Source: Gadus chalcogrammus | Taxonomy: Eukaryota > Chordata > Actinopteri > Gadiformes > Gadidae | NCBI RefSeq assembly: GCF_026213295.1 | Contig: NC_079423.1 | Coordinates: 11,886,686 to 11,950,685, forward strand | Length of the DNA stretch: 64,000 nucleotides | Direction: 5' to 3' | In this document: positions 34,067 through 45,736 of the stretch, one piece after another | Position numbering within the stretch: the stretch's first letter is position 1 | How the letters are laid out: each line of letters begins with the position of its first letter | Position numbers and translations under genes: made by a program | Notes under the pieces: generated by a model | Databases searched by the model: none | Seen by the model: only the letters and a program-made list of their open reading frames with translations | What the model was told of the DNA's origin: nothing

Positions 34067-34287
34067 AAAGACCGGGTCATGCAGATTGAGCTGTATTTTT
34101 TGATTTGGCGCAATATTTGTCCTGCCTTCATTGGGATTAATTGATTTGGGGAGGATAAGGGAAGGAGATTAAGTTGGGTTTGTAAAAGTTTTTGTTTCCC
34201 CAGAGATGATGTATGTAAATAATACTCTGTTATCGGTTGCTGTAAATGTGTGAACTGGAAAATAATAAAAAAAGATAAAAAAAAAAA

Positions 34288-34387
34288 GAACACGCACAAT
34301 CTCGTCTGAACTCGGAAGCTAAGCAGGGTCGGGCCTGGTTAGTACTTGGATGGGAGACCGCCTGGGAATACCAGGTGCTGTAAGCTA
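34288..34387 (+). pseudogene. 5S rRNA 3' fragment (nt 21-120) after retrotransposon 3
   Basis: C29A, G31A, T43A and T120A. Internal promoter intact. Short spacer. Confidence 0.88.
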
Positions 34388-34905
34388 TTTTTTTTTCAAC
34401 TCGAGCTCATTGACTCCGTGGCGTACCGTGACCTGATGTTTACTGCCAACCGCTTTGGAGGATTTAAGCAACATACAAAAACTGACAACGTCTCTCAAAA
34501 CTATTTTTGTGAAACATGAGGACAGTATAGTGATACTGCCAGCAGGGAGCACCAGAGAGCTGAACCGACAGTTGTACATTTCTTAAACTTTCACCAACAC
34601 AAACACGCACGCTCACTTCAGATCATGGGAGGACGTCAAAAAATCACCACCCATTCTCTGACACTTTAACCGTTAACCTTGGTTCAAACATTTAACATCA
34701 CACGCACACGCAGTGTATTTCAGATAATTAATGAATTCAGATGTCACAATGATCGTTTACATGGATAAGGAGTCCTACTGAATCAATTACTGCCGTTTAT
34801 ATCTAACTAATGATTGTTTTTGTAAAAGTGTAACGTCGAGCCTCAGCAGCTTTCTCACTCCTTATGTGCTACTGTATAAAACCTGGTTTTGCGCCTGCAC
34901 TAATT

Positions 34906-35025
34906 GCTTACGGCCATTCCACCCTGAATACGCCCGATCTCGTCTGATCTCGGAAGCTAAGCAGGGTCGGGCCTGGTTAGTACTTGGATGGGAGACCGCC
35001 TGGGAATACCAGGTGCTGTAAGCTT
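34906..35025 (+). rRNA. 5S rRNA gene
   Basis: A13T and C24T. Long spacer. The same variant gene sits at 46903. Confidence 0.88.
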
Positions 35026-35553
35026 TTTCTTTTTCAACTCGAGCTCATTGACTCCGTGGCCTACCGTGGCGTACCGTGACCTGATGTTTACTGCCAACCG
35101 ATTTGGAGGATTTAAGCAACATACAAAAACTGACAACGTCTCTCAAAACTATTTTTGTGAAACATGAGGACAGTATAGTGATACTGCCAGCAGGGAGCAC
35201 CAGAGAGCTGAACCGACAGTTGTACATTTCTTAAACTTTCACCAACACAAACACGCACGCTCACTTCAGATCATGGGAGGACATCAAAAAATCACCACCC
35301 ATTCTCTGACACTTTAACCGTTAACCTTGGTTCAAACATTTAACATCACACGCACACGCAGTGTATTTCAGATAATTAATGAATTCAGATGTCACAATGA
35401 TCGTTTACATGGATAAGGAGTCCTACTGAATCAATTACTGCCGTTTATATCTAACGAATGATTGTTTTTGTAAAAGTGTAACGTCAAGCCTCAGCAGCTT
35501 TCTCACTCCTTATGTGCTACTGTATAAAACCTGGTTTTGCGCCTGCACTAATT

Positions 35554-35673
35554 GCTTACGGCCATACCACCCTGAACACGCCCGATCTCGTCTGATCTCG
35601 GAAGCTAAGCAGGGTCGGGCCTGGTTAGTACTTGGATGGGAGACCGCCTGGGAATACCAGGTGCTGTAAGCTA
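35554..35673 (+). rRNA. 5S rRNA gene
   Basis: T120A only; first T-run reads TATTTTTTTT. Short spacer. Confidence 0.93.
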
Positions 35674-36191
35674 TTTTTTTTTCAACTCGAGCTCATTGAC
35701 TCCGTGGCGTACCGTGACCTGATGTTTACTGCCAACTGCTTTGGAGGATTTAAGCAACATACAAAAACTGACAACGTCTCTCAAAACTATTTTTGTGAAA
35801 CATGAGGACAGTATAGTGATACTGCCAGCAGGGAGCACCAGAGAGCTGAACCGACAGTTGTACATTTCTTAAACTTTCACCAACACAAACACGCACGCTC
35901 ACTTCAGATCATGGGAGGACGTCAAAAAATCACGACCCATTCTCTGACACTTTAACCGTTAACCTTGGTTCAAACATTTAACATCACACGCACACGCAGT
36001 GTTTTTCAGATAATTAATGAATTCAGATGTCACAATGATGGTTTACATGGATAAGGAGTCCTACTGAATCAATTACTGCCGTTTATATCTAACTAATGAT
36101 TGTTTTTGTAAGAGTGTAACGTCGGGCCTCAGCAGCTTTCTCACTCCTTATGTGCTACTGTATGAAACCTGGTTTTGCGCCTGCACTAATT

Positions 36192-36311
36192 GCTTACGGC
36201 CATACCACCCTGAACACGCCCGATCTCGTCTGATCTCGGAAGCTAAGCAGGTTCGGGCCTGGTTAGTACTTGGATGGGAGACCGCCTGGGAATACCAGGT
36301 GCTGTAAGCTT
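36192..36311 (+). rRNA. 5S rRNA gene
   Basis: G61T in box A; upstream TATA changed to TATGAAA. Short spacer with GTCAAACATG variant. Confidence 0.88.
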
Positions 36312-36829
36312 TTTCTTTTTCAACTCGAGCTCATTGACTCCGTGGCGTACCGTGACCTGATGTTTACTGCCAACCGCTTTGGAGGATTTAAGCAACATAC
36401 AAAAACTGACAACGTCTCTCAAAACTATTTTTGTCAAACATGAGGACAGTATAGTGATACTGCCAGCAGGGAGCACCAGAGAGCTGAACCGACAGTTGTA
36501 CATTTCTTAAACTTTCACCAACGCAAACACGCACGCTCACTTCAGATCATGGGAGGACATCAAAAAATCACCACCCATTCTCTGACACTTTAACCGTTAA
36601 CCTTGGTTCAAACATTTAACATCACACGCACACGCAATGTATTTCAGATAATTGATGAATTCAGATGTCACAATGATCGTTTACATGGATAAGGAGTCCT
36701 ACTGAATCAATTACTGCCGTTTATATCTAACTAATGATTGTTTTTGTAAAAGTGTAACGTCAAGCCTCAGCAGCTTTCTCACTCCTTATGTGCTACTGTA
36801 TAAAACCTGGTTTTGCGCCTGCACTAATT

Positions 36830-36949
36830 GCTTACGGCCATACCACCCTGAACACGCCCGATCTCGTCTGATCTCGGAAGCTAAGCAGGGTCGGGCCTGG
36901 TTAGTACTTGTATGGGAGACCGCCTGGGAATACTAGGTGCTGTAAGCTT
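36830..36949 (+). rRNA. 5S rRNA gene
   Basis: G82T (box C) and C105T. Long spacer with GGCGTTCCGTG. Confidence 0.88.
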
Positions 36950-37477
36950 TTTCTTTTTCAACTCGAGCTCATTGACTCCGTGGCCTACCGTGGCGTTCCG
37001 TGACCTGATGTTTACTGCCAACCGCTTTGGAGGATTTAAGCAACATACAAAAACTGACAACGTCTCTCAAAACTATTTTTGTGAAACATGAGGACAGTAT
37101 AGTGATACTGCCAGCAGGGAGCACCAGAGAGCTGAACCGACAGTTGTACATTTCTTAAACTTTCACCAACACAAACACGCACGCTCACTTCAGATCATGG
37201 GAGGACGTCAAAAAATCACCACCCATTCTCTGACACTTTAACCGTTAACCTTGGTTCAAACATTTAACATCACACGCACACGCAGTGTATTTCAGATAAT
37301 TAATGAATTCAGATGTCACAATGATCGTTTACATGGATAAGGAGTCCTACTGAATCAATTACTGCCGTTTATATCTAACTAATGATTGTTTTTGTAAGAG
37401 TGTAACGTCGAGCCTCAGCAGCTTTCTCACTCCTTTTGTGCTACTGTATAAAACCTGGTTTTGCGCCTGCACTAATT

Positions 37478-37597
37478 GCTTACGGCCATACCACCCTGAA
37501 CATGCCTGATCTCGTCTGATCTCGGAAGCTAAGCAGGGTCGGGCATGGTTAGTACTTGGATGGGAGACCGCCTGGGAATACCAGGTGCTGTAAGCAT
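37478..37597 (+). rRNA. 5S rRNA gene, variant class C30T/C68A
   Basis: C26T, C30T, C68A and T119A. Upstream spacer has CTCCTTTTGTGC. Long spacer follows. Confidence 0.88.
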
Positions 37598-38117
37598 TTT
37601 CTTTTTCAACTCGAGCTCATTGCCTCCGTGGCCTACCGTGGCGTACCGTGACCTGATGTTTACTGCCAACCGCTTTGGAGGATTTAAGCAACATACAAAA
37701 ACTGACAACGTCTCTCAAAACTATTTTTGTGAAACATGAGGACAGTATAGTGATACTGCCAGCAGGGAGCACCAGAGAGCTGAACCGACAGTTGTACATT
37801 TCTTAAACTTTCACCAACACAAACACGCACGCTCACTTCAGATCATGGGAGGACGTCAAAAAATCACCACCCATTCTCTGACACTTTAACCGTTAACCTT
37901 GGTTCAAACATTTAACATCACACGCACACGCAGTGTATTTCAGATAATTAATGAATTCAGATGTCACAATGATCGTTTACATGGATAAGGAGTCCTACTG
38001 AATCAATTACTGCCGTTTATATCTAACCAATGATTTTTTTTCTAAAAGTGTAACGTCGAGCCTCAGCAGCTTTCTCACTCCTACTGTATAAAACCTGGTT
38101 TTGCGCCTGCACTAATT

Positions 38118-38237
38118 GCTTACGGCCATACCACCCTGAACACGCCCGATCTCGTCTGATCTCGGAAGCTAAGCAGGGTCGGGCCTGGTTAGTACTTGGA
38201 TGGGAGACCGCCTGGGAATACCAGGTGCTGTAAGCTT
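38118..38237 (+). rRNA. 5S rRNA gene
   Basis: Consensus. Preceded by the 8-bp-shorter CTCACTCCTACTG promoter region. Long spacer. Confidence 0.95.
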
Positions 38238-38765
38238 TTTCTTTTTCAACTCGAGCTCATTGACTCCGTGGCCTACCGTGGCGTACCGTGACCTGATGTT
38301 TACTGCCAACCGCTTTGGAGGATTTAAGCAACATACAAAAACTGACAACGTCTCTCAAAACTATTTTTGTGAAACATGAGGACAGTATAGTGATACTGCC
38401 AGCAGGGAGCACCAGAGAGCTGAACCGACAGTTGTACATTTCTTAAACTTTCACCAACACAAACACGCACGCTCACTTCAGATCATGGGAGGACGTCAAA
38501 AAATCACCACCCATTCTCTGACACTTTAACCGTTAACCTTGGTTCAAACATTTAACATCACACGCTCACGCAGTGTATTTCAGATAATTAATGAATTCAG
38601 ATGTCACAATGATCGTTTACATGGATAAGGAGTCCTACTGAATCAATTACTGCCGTTTATATCTAACTAATGATTGTTTTTGTAAAAGTGTAACGTCAAG
38701 CCTCAGCAGCTTTCTCACTCCTTATGTGCTACTGTATAAAACCTGGTTTTGCGCCTGCACTAATT

Positions 38766-38885
38766 GATTGCGGCCATACCACCCTGAACACGCCCGATCT
38801 CGTCTGATCTCGGAAGCTAAGCAGGGTCGGGCCTGGGTAGTACTTGGATGGGAGACCGCCTGGGAATACCAGGTGCTGTAAGCTT
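38766..38885 (+). rRNA. 5S rRNA gene, variant class T72G
   Basis: C2A, A5G and T72G, as at 27418. Short spacer. Confidence 0.88.
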
Positions 38886-39403
38886 TTTCTTTTTCAACTC
38901 GAGCTCATTGACTCCGTGGCGTACCGTGACCTGATGTTTACTGCCAACCGCTTTGGAGGATTTAAGCAACATACAAAAACTGACAACGTCTCTCAAAACT
39001 ATTTTTGTGAAACATGAGGACAGTATAGTGATACTGCCAGCAGGGAGCACCAGAGAGCTGAACCGACAGTTGTACATTTCTTAAACTTTCACCAACACAA
39101 ACACGCACGCTCACTTCAGATCATGGGAGGACGTCAAAAAATCACCACCCATTCTCTGACACTTTAACCGTTAACCTTGGTTCAAACATTTAACATCACA
39201 CGCACACGCAGTGTATTTCAGATAATTAATGAATTCAGATGTCACAATGATCGTTTACATGGATAAGGAGTCCTACTGAATCAATTACTGCCGTTTATAT
39301 CTAACTAATGATTGTTTTTGTAAGAGTGTAACGTCGAGCCTCAGCAGCTTTCTCACTCCTTATGTGCTACTGTATAAAACCTGGTTTTGCGCCTGCACTA
39401 ATT

Positions 39404-39523
39404 GCTTATGGCCATACCACCCTGAACACGCCTGATCTCGTCTGATCTCGGAAGCTAAGCAGGGTCGGGCATGGTTAGTACTTGGATGGGAGACCGCCTG
39501 GGAATACCAGGTGCTGTTAGCTT
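39404..39523 (+). rRNA. 5S rRNA gene, variant class C30T/C68A
   Basis: C6T, C30T, C68A and A115T (GCTGTTAGC). Long spacer. Confidence 0.87.
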
Positions 39524-40051
39524 TTTCTTTTTCAACTCGAGCTCATTGCCTCCGTGGCCTACCGTGGCGTACCGTGACCTGATGTTTACTGCCAACCGCT
39601 TTGGAGGATTTAAGCAACATACAAAAACTGACAACGTCTCTCAAAACTATTTTTGTGAAACATGAGGACAGTATAGTGATACTGCCAGCAGGGAGCACCA
39701 GAGAGCTGAACCGACAGTTGTACATTTCTTAAACTTTCACCAACACAAACACGCACGCTCACTTCAGATCATGGGAGGACGTCAAAAAATCACCACCCAT
39801 TCTCTGACACTTTAACCGTTAACCTTGGTTCAAACATTTAACATCACACGCACACGCAGTGTATTTCAGATAATTAATGAATTCAGATGTCACAATGATC
39901 GTTTACATGGATAAGGAGTCCTACTGAATCAATTACTGCCGTTTATATCTAACTAATGATTGTTTTTGTAAAAGTGTAACGTCGAGCCTCAGCAGCTTTC
40001 TCACTCCTTATGTGCTACTGTATAAAACCTGGTTTTGCGCCTGCACTATTT

Positions 40052-40208
40052 GCTTACGGCCATACCACCCTGAACACGCCTGATCTCGTCAGATCTCGGA
40101 AGCTAAGCAGGGTCGGGCCTGGTTAGTACTTGGATGGGAGACCTCCTCAGAAGCCCAGGTTGCTGTAAGTTGTGACGGGTGTCACCAAAAGAAAAAAAAA
40201 AAAAAAAA
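40052..40208 (+). mobile_element. 5S-derived SINE-like insert (type B), upstream of retrotransposon 4
   Basis: Duplicate of the insert at 28703, with the same C30T, T40A and GTTGTGACGGG and an equal-length A-rich tail. It arose with the segmental duplication rather than by a separate insertion. Confidence 0.6.
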
Positions 40209-40232
40209 CACGCCCGATCTCGTCTGATCTCG
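40209..40232 (+). pseudogene. 5S rRNA fragment (nt 24-47) between two retroelements
   Basis: Identical to 28860-28883. Confidence 0.85.
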
Positions 40233-40424
40233 TTCAGGTGCGCAAAGCAGGAAGTGAAGGAAGCAGGAAAAAGTTTGTTGGCAGAGTAGGCTGATACAGC
40301 AGCCTGGTGTTTTTTCTTCTTGTTGATTTGTAGATTATATTATTTTGACAAAATCGTAATTTAATTATAGTTCTAAATCTCCCCACAGCTTTTTTTGCTG
40401 TTTGGGGAGGCTTTCATTTGACGG

Positions 40425-41549
40425 ATGGACCACATGGCAGCAGACAAAGGACCGGAGCAGACAATGCCTAGCAGTGGAGTTGGAGCACTGGAGGAAGAGG
40501 GAAGGAATGGGATTGAGAATCGGCCAGAAACGGGAGAAGGACGGCAGAAAGAGTACGGGAAAGAGCTGACAGTGGACGTTGAGGTGGAGGGAACAGCGGT
40601 GATTTCCATGATGGATATTCTGCGGGAAGTGGCAGTGCAATGTGGAGTGGTGAGCGGATGCCGTGTGAGAGGGGAAAAAAACTATGAAATCACCATGAAG
40701 GATGAGGTGGGAAAGCGCAAGCTCCTGGACGGCGTGCGTGTAAAAGGAGCCTTAGTGCATGGCAGGGAGATTGTGAACAGTGACATGGTGGTGTCATTTA
40801 TTAACTTGCCTGTTTACATGGAAGATGCAACAATACTGGCAAGGCTGGAGGAGTGGGGTGTGCGGCCAATATCTGTCATCAAACGGCGCAAGTGGCCGGG
40901 GACGGAGATTGCGGACGGGACAAGATTTTTAAAAGTCCGCTTTAATGAGCAGGTACGATCGCTCCCGTACTCAACCAAGTTAGAGACACTGAGAGGAGCG
41001 GAGTACTTTAGAGTGATACATGATCGACAGGTGCGGGTGTGCCGACTCTGCATCAAGCCAGGACACATCTTCAGGGAGTGCCCTGATTTCAAGTGCTTCA
41101 GGTGCCAGAAGACAGGGCATTATGCGCGGGAGTGTGAGGAACGGAACGCAGCGGCGAGGGAGGAGGAGAGAGGAGAACAGATGGAGGATAAAGACAGAGA
41201 GAACGATGACGGAAGGGGAGCTGAAGAGGAGACGGGAGGTGAGAACGAGGAAGCGGAAAAAGAACTGGATTGGCGGTATAGATCTGACAGCGGCGACAGT
41301 GCTGAGAAGGACGGTGACGAACAGATGATGGAGCAGGGGGGAAAAGCGGAGTACGATGATGTGTCGGAGGCTACAGACGGTGAACGAGGGAGAGCAGAAC
41401 AACCGGTGGAAAAAATAGATGAGGAGCAAAGACAGGAGGGCAGAGGACGAAAAGGAGGGAAGAAGACAAAAGAACTGGCCGCCAAAAGGAAAGCAGAGGA
41501 GGAGAAGACACGGGGAGTGAGAAGTAAAGGACCGCGGTCTGGCATGTGA
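40425..41549 (+). CDS. ORF1 gag-like protein with two CCHC zinc knuckles (copy 4)
   Basis: 374 residues, matching copy 3 throughout, including R257. It could supply ORF1 protein in trans even though its own ORF2 is interrupted. Confidence 0.9.
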   Translation: MDHMAADKGPEQTMPSSGVGALEEEGRNGIENRPETGEGRQKEYGKELTVDVEVEGTAVISMMDILREVAVQCGVVSGCRVRGEKNYEITMKDEVGKRKLLDGVRVKGALVHGREIVNSDMVVSFINLPVYMEDATILARLEEWGVRPISVIKRRKWPGTEIADGTRFLKVRFNEQVRSLPYSTKLETLRGAEYFRVIHDRQVRVCRLCIKPGHIFRECPDFKCFRCQKTGHYARECEERNAAAREEERGEQMEDKDRENDDGRGAEEETGGENEEAEKELDWRYRSDSGDSAEKDGDEQMMEQGGKAEYDDVSEATDGERGRAEQPVEKIDEEQRQEGRGRKGGKKTKELAAKRKAEEEKTRGVRSKGPRSGM

Positions 41550-41596
41550 GTCTTGCTTTGGTTTTTGGTTTAAATATTTTCTTTCTTTTAGCTCTC

Positions 41597-44500
41597 ATGA
41601 CCACAGTAACTTCTGTTAATGTGAATGGTTTAAGGGACAGGGGCAAACTGAGGTCACTTTTAAATATATATAGAAGTGACATCCTATGCATACAGGAGAC
41701 AAATTGGGATGACGTAAAAGTTATAGAGGTGAAGGAGGTGTGGGGGGGGGGGGATTTATTATAATAACGGGGCTAAGAATGCAAGAGGGGTGGCTATAAT
41801 GATTAAAAAACATAGGGTAGATGAGATAAAAGAGATATATAAAGATAGGACAGGGAGGATAATAGTCATAGAGTTTAAGTATCAAAATGTGTTGTTTAGA
41901 CTAATTAATATATATGTTCCGAATATAGAAATAGATAAAATAATTATAATAGAGGAGCTGAAAGGGCTAGTGATTGGGAGATGTATAATAGTAGGGGATT
42001 TTAATACTAAATGTAGCAGGTTAGATATAGGGCAAGGTGTAGTGTTCAGATGGGAAAAGTCGAGGGAGAGCTTGTTAGACATGATGAAGGACAAGAATTT
42101 AGTAGATGTGTGGAGAAATGAGAATCCAGAGAGGAGGGAATTCACCAGGAGACAAATGAGGGATGGTGTACTGAAACAAAGCAGGATAGATTTGGTTTTA
42201 ACACAGGGAGAGAACATAAAACATATAGACCGAATAAGACATGAAATAAATGCACTGAGTGACCACGACGGGGTGAGATTCAGAATTAAAGTAGGGAGAG
42301 AGGAGATAGGGGGAGGGATGTGGATTTTGAATGCAGGTTATATTGAAGAGGATGAATATAAACAACAGATTAGGGAGTTATTAGATATGGAGAATGAGAA
42401 AATTAAAGAATATGTTGAAGAGAATAGGGCAGATACTCAGATTGGGGAGATATGGGAGAAAGTGAAGAATAAGATTAAATCAATAAGCATTTGGTACAGT
42501 AAGAAAAGAAAAGTGAAAATGATGAAGAATGAGAAGGAGTTGAGGGAAAGACTGAGGGTAGAGCTGAGTAAAGCAGAGAATGAAGAAGGTTACAGCATGG
42601 AGAATTATATAGAGGTAAAGATGGAACTTCAGAGATATGAGGCAGAGAAATGTAGAGGAGCAATTTTACGGAGCAAAGCTAAATATGCGCTGGAGGGAGA
42701 AAGGTGCACAGCGTATTTTCTGGGCCTAGAAAAAAGCAAACAAAGCAGGACATATATACATGAAATCAGGAAAAAGGAGGGGGAGGTAGTAGCAGACTAT
42801 GTGGCCATACTGGAGAGGGTGCAAGAGTTTTATGGGGAGTTATATCAGAGGGGTGGATTAGAGGAGGACAGTATAGTGGAGGTACTGGATAGTGTAGAAA
42901 GCAAGCTGAGTGTGGACGATAGTGAATGGTGTGACAGAGAGATAAGTAGGATGGAGGTGATGGAGGCGATAGAGGGGCTGAAAAGCGGGAAGAGTCCTGG
43001 GAGTGATGGGATAGGGATTGAATTTTATAAAGTATATAAGGAGCAGATGGCATCAATTTTAGTAGAGGTATTCAGGGAGACTGAGAAAACAGGGATAGTG
43101 CAGGGTAGGATGGTAGAAGGTGTGATTACCTTAGTTTTTAAGAAGAAAGGAAGTAAACTAGACTTGCAGAATTATAGGCCTATAAGTCTGCTAAATGTAG
43201 ATTACAAAATTCTGGCCAAGGTGTTGGCTAACAGAATAAAACGAGTGATAGGGAATATAATTAAAACATCTCAAAGTTACAGTATACCAGGTAGGGATAT
43301 AGCTGACACAATAGCGACAGTTAGGGATACAATAGAATTCATGAAGAGAGACGGGGCAGGGGGAATAGTGTTAGCTATAGATTGGAATAAAGCATTTGAT
43401 AGGGTGGAGCATGAGTTTTTATTTAGATTACTGGTGAGATTTGGATTTGGAGAGAGATTAGTGGGGTGGGTCAGGAGGTTGTACGAGGGTGCAAGGAGCT
43501 GTGTCAAAGTAAATGGAGTGCTGACTGACAGATTTTGTCTTGGGAGATCGATAAGGCAGGGATGTCCCCTATCGGCGTTGCTCTATGCCATTTCAGCAGA
43601 GCCCCTGGCCTTACTAATTAAAAACGACGCAAGAGTTCAGGGCATACAACTACCATCTGGGAGCATACATACAATAAATCAATATGCAGACGACACAACA
43701 ATAACGGTGAGGGATGGGAACAGTGTGAAAAGGGTGCTAGAATTGGCAGAGATATATGGGAGAGCGTCGGGCGCGAGAATAAATAAAGAAAAATCCGAAA
43801 TAATGTATATAGGTAACATAGAGAGAGAGGGAGTAGGTTTAAGGGTGCAGGATAGGTATATTAAAGTGTTGGGCATATATTTAGGTGTTGAAACTAAAGA
43901 GGCAACTGAGACAACATGGACAGGAGTTATCAACAAAATAAAAACTGTATGTGGGAGGTGGAAGGCAAGGAAGCTCAGGTTAAAGGGAAAGGTTACAGTG
44001 GTTAATAGTTTGCTACTATCAGGCTATGTGTATGTGTTGTCTGTATTAGAAATGCCAATATGGGTTAAGAACGACCTTAACAAAATTGTGTGTGATTTTA
44101 TATGGGAGGGGAAGGGAGTTAAGATTGCACATGGGACACTGGTGGGAAAAAGGTGTGAAGGAGGGCTGAATTTATTAGATATAGAAACAAAAAAGACAGC
44201 ATTAAGGATTAAAACGGTGAAGAAATATATTGTGGGAGGATATAAATATGGGTGGAAGGATTTTATGGAGAAATATATGAATGATGTGGGTGGCATAGGA
44301 CAGTATGTGTGGTACATGGGCCTAAAACAGTCAATGACGATAACCATACCAGAATTTTATAGGGAGGTCTTTGAAGCCTGGAGGAAATTCCTACCTAAGA
44401 TGCAATATGAATGCGAGAGGATACAACCGTTGGTAAAACTGCCCCTGTTTTTAAACGAAAAAATTAAACACAATGGCAAAACATTATATGAGCCCAAATT

Positions 44501-45416
44501 CATAGAAGGAGGGATTAGACAAATAAAGGACATCATTTATGAGGTCATCCCAGGATTCTTGAGAAACAATTGCATTTATGATCAGGTATGCGAGGTGGAG
44601 GGGATGGATAATAGAGAGAAAATAAATAAAATATATGAAAAGATTAAAACCAGTATACCCTTAGAGTGGGCCAGGATCATCCAAAGTGAATGTGTGGTGA
44701 AGGGAGAAACAAGTATGCCTGAGCTATATGTGATGGAGAATGGGAAAAAGACTAAAATTGGAGAAATGAGTGTGAAGAAAGTATACAGATGGTTGATAGT
44801 GGATGTGATGAAGGAGCCGGCAGCTGAGAAAGTGTGGAGCAGAGTGTTTGTGGGTATGAATGTAAAGAAAATATGGTCAAATATGGGGATAAGGTATAAT
44901 AGTATAGAGTGTGAGAACAACGATTTCTTGATCAGACACAATAGGATTTATACAAACGTGGTGCTAAATAAGATTAATAATGATGTAAATGTGATGTGTG
45001 ATGTTTGCAAAAGTGGTCATGAGAGCTTTTTACATTATTTTTTGGACTGTGGGGAGTTAGTTGATTTCTTTGAGTTTTTGAAAGAACTGTTGAAAGAAAA
45101 CTGGGCTGCTGATTTAGACTTGGAGGGAGGGTGGAGGACATTGTTTTTGTTTGGTACGTTTGAAAAAAGAGTAAACGTTAATTTTTGTCTAATGAATTTT
45201 GTTTTGAGCCATGCCAGACTCGCGGTCGTCTGCAGGAGGAACTACGCACACTTTGAGGGGCGGAAAGTGAAAATAAAAATGTTGTTTAAATCAATAATGA
45301 AAAGAGATGTGAACTTAATGTATAAGTATGGAGGAGACAAGGCGGAAAATTTCTTTTTGAGTGGGAGTAAATTAGTCTCTGAAGGGGAGGGAGGGGAGAT
45401 TGTGTTTAACTGGTGA
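41597..45416 (+). pseudogene. ORF2 of copy 4, frameshifted in the endonuclease domain
   Basis: 12 G instead of 11 at about 41742-41753 shifts the frame near residue 50, and a stop follows within about five codons. From 41790 on, the frame is open to 45416 and encodes the rest of the endonuclease, the RT and the CCHC motif. The homopolymer makes an assembly error as likely as a mutation. Confidence 0.88.
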
Positions 45417-45636
45417 AAAGACCGGGTCATGCAGATTGAGCTGTATTTTTTGATTTGGCGCAATATTTGTCCTGCCTTCATTGGGATTAATTGATTTGGG
45501 GAGGATAAGGGAAGGAGATTAAGTTGGGTTTGTAAAAGTTTTTGTTTCCCCAGAGATGATGTATGTAAATAATACTCTGTTATCGGTTGCTGTAAATGTG
45601 TGAACTGGAAAATAATAAAAAAAGATAAAAAAAAAA

Positions 45637-45736
45637 GAACACGCACAATCTCGTCTGAACTCGGAAGCTAAGCAGGGTCGGGCCTGGTTAGTACTTGGAT
45701 GGGAGACCGCCTGGGAATACCAGGTGCTGTAAGCTT
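45637..45736 (+). pseudogene. 5S rRNA 3' fragment (nt 21-120) after retrotransposon 4
   Basis: C29A, G31A and T43A, as after copy 3, but ends GCTT with a normal terminator. Long spacer with CAACTCAAGC. Confidence 0.88.

Larger units (their letters stand above)
28884..34287 (+). mobile_element. Mutsu-like 5S-specific non-LTR retrotransposon, copy 3, structurally intact
   Basis: 5404 bp. The only copy here with ORF1 and ORF2 both uninterrupted, plus complete UTRs and A-tail, so it is the best candidate for a competent source element. The 5' flank is a 24-nt 5S piece behind a SINE-like insert. The 3' flank resumes at nt 21 but differs from the 5' flank at three of the shared positions, unlike the perfect duplications of copies 1 and 2. 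Confidence 0.92.
26130..34384 (+). repeat. Segmental duplication, left copy (contains SINE-like insert and retrotransposon 3)
   Basis: Repeated at 37478-45733 at an offset of 11348 bp (11349 after the A-run). Shared markers are the 1926-bp block, the SINE-like insert, the ORF1 G257R variant, the ORF2 DKIIII and EKRVNV variants, and the altered 3' flank GAACACGCACAATC. Boundaries are approximate. Confidence 0.85.
34906..36191 (+). repeat. Two-unit duplicated block (partner 46903-48188)
   Basis: Offset 11997 bp. Shared private markers: CCATTCCACC, AACCGATTTGG, TAACGAATG, CAACTGCTTTGG, CACGACCC, GTGTTTTTCAG, GTCGGGCCTCAGC and TATGAAACC. Confidence 0.85.
36192..37400 (+). repeat. Duplicated block (partner about 50887-52095)
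   Basis: Offset 14695 bp. Shared markers: G61T, GTCAAACATG, CAACGCAAAC, GGACATCAAA, ACGCAATGTATT, ATTGATGAATTC, then the G82T/C105T gene and GGCGTTCCGTG. One difference noted: G75T in the partner only. Confidence 0.8.
37478..39403 (+). repeat. Three-gene higher-order 5S repeat, 1926 bp (instance 2)
   Basis: Same order as instance 1, including the CCAATGATTTTTTTT / CTCCTACTG marker in the first spacer and the T72G gene third. Confidence 0.85.
40233..45636 (+). mobile_element. Mutsu-like 5S-specific non-LTR retrotransposon, copy 4
   Basis: 5404 bp, nearly identical to copy 3 including private variants and flanks. ORF1 is intact. ORF2 is broken by one extra G in the poly-G tract at about 41742-41753. 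It is a recombination-derived duplicate of copy 3. Confidence 0.9.
37478..45733 (+). repeat. Segmental duplication, right copy (contains SINE-like insert and retrotransposon 4)
   Basis: Partner of 26130-34384. After about 45729 the two diverge (GCTTTTTC and CAACTCAAGC here; GCTATTTTTT and short spacer there), placing the right breakpoint near the end of the interrupted 5S gene. Confidence 0.85.
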
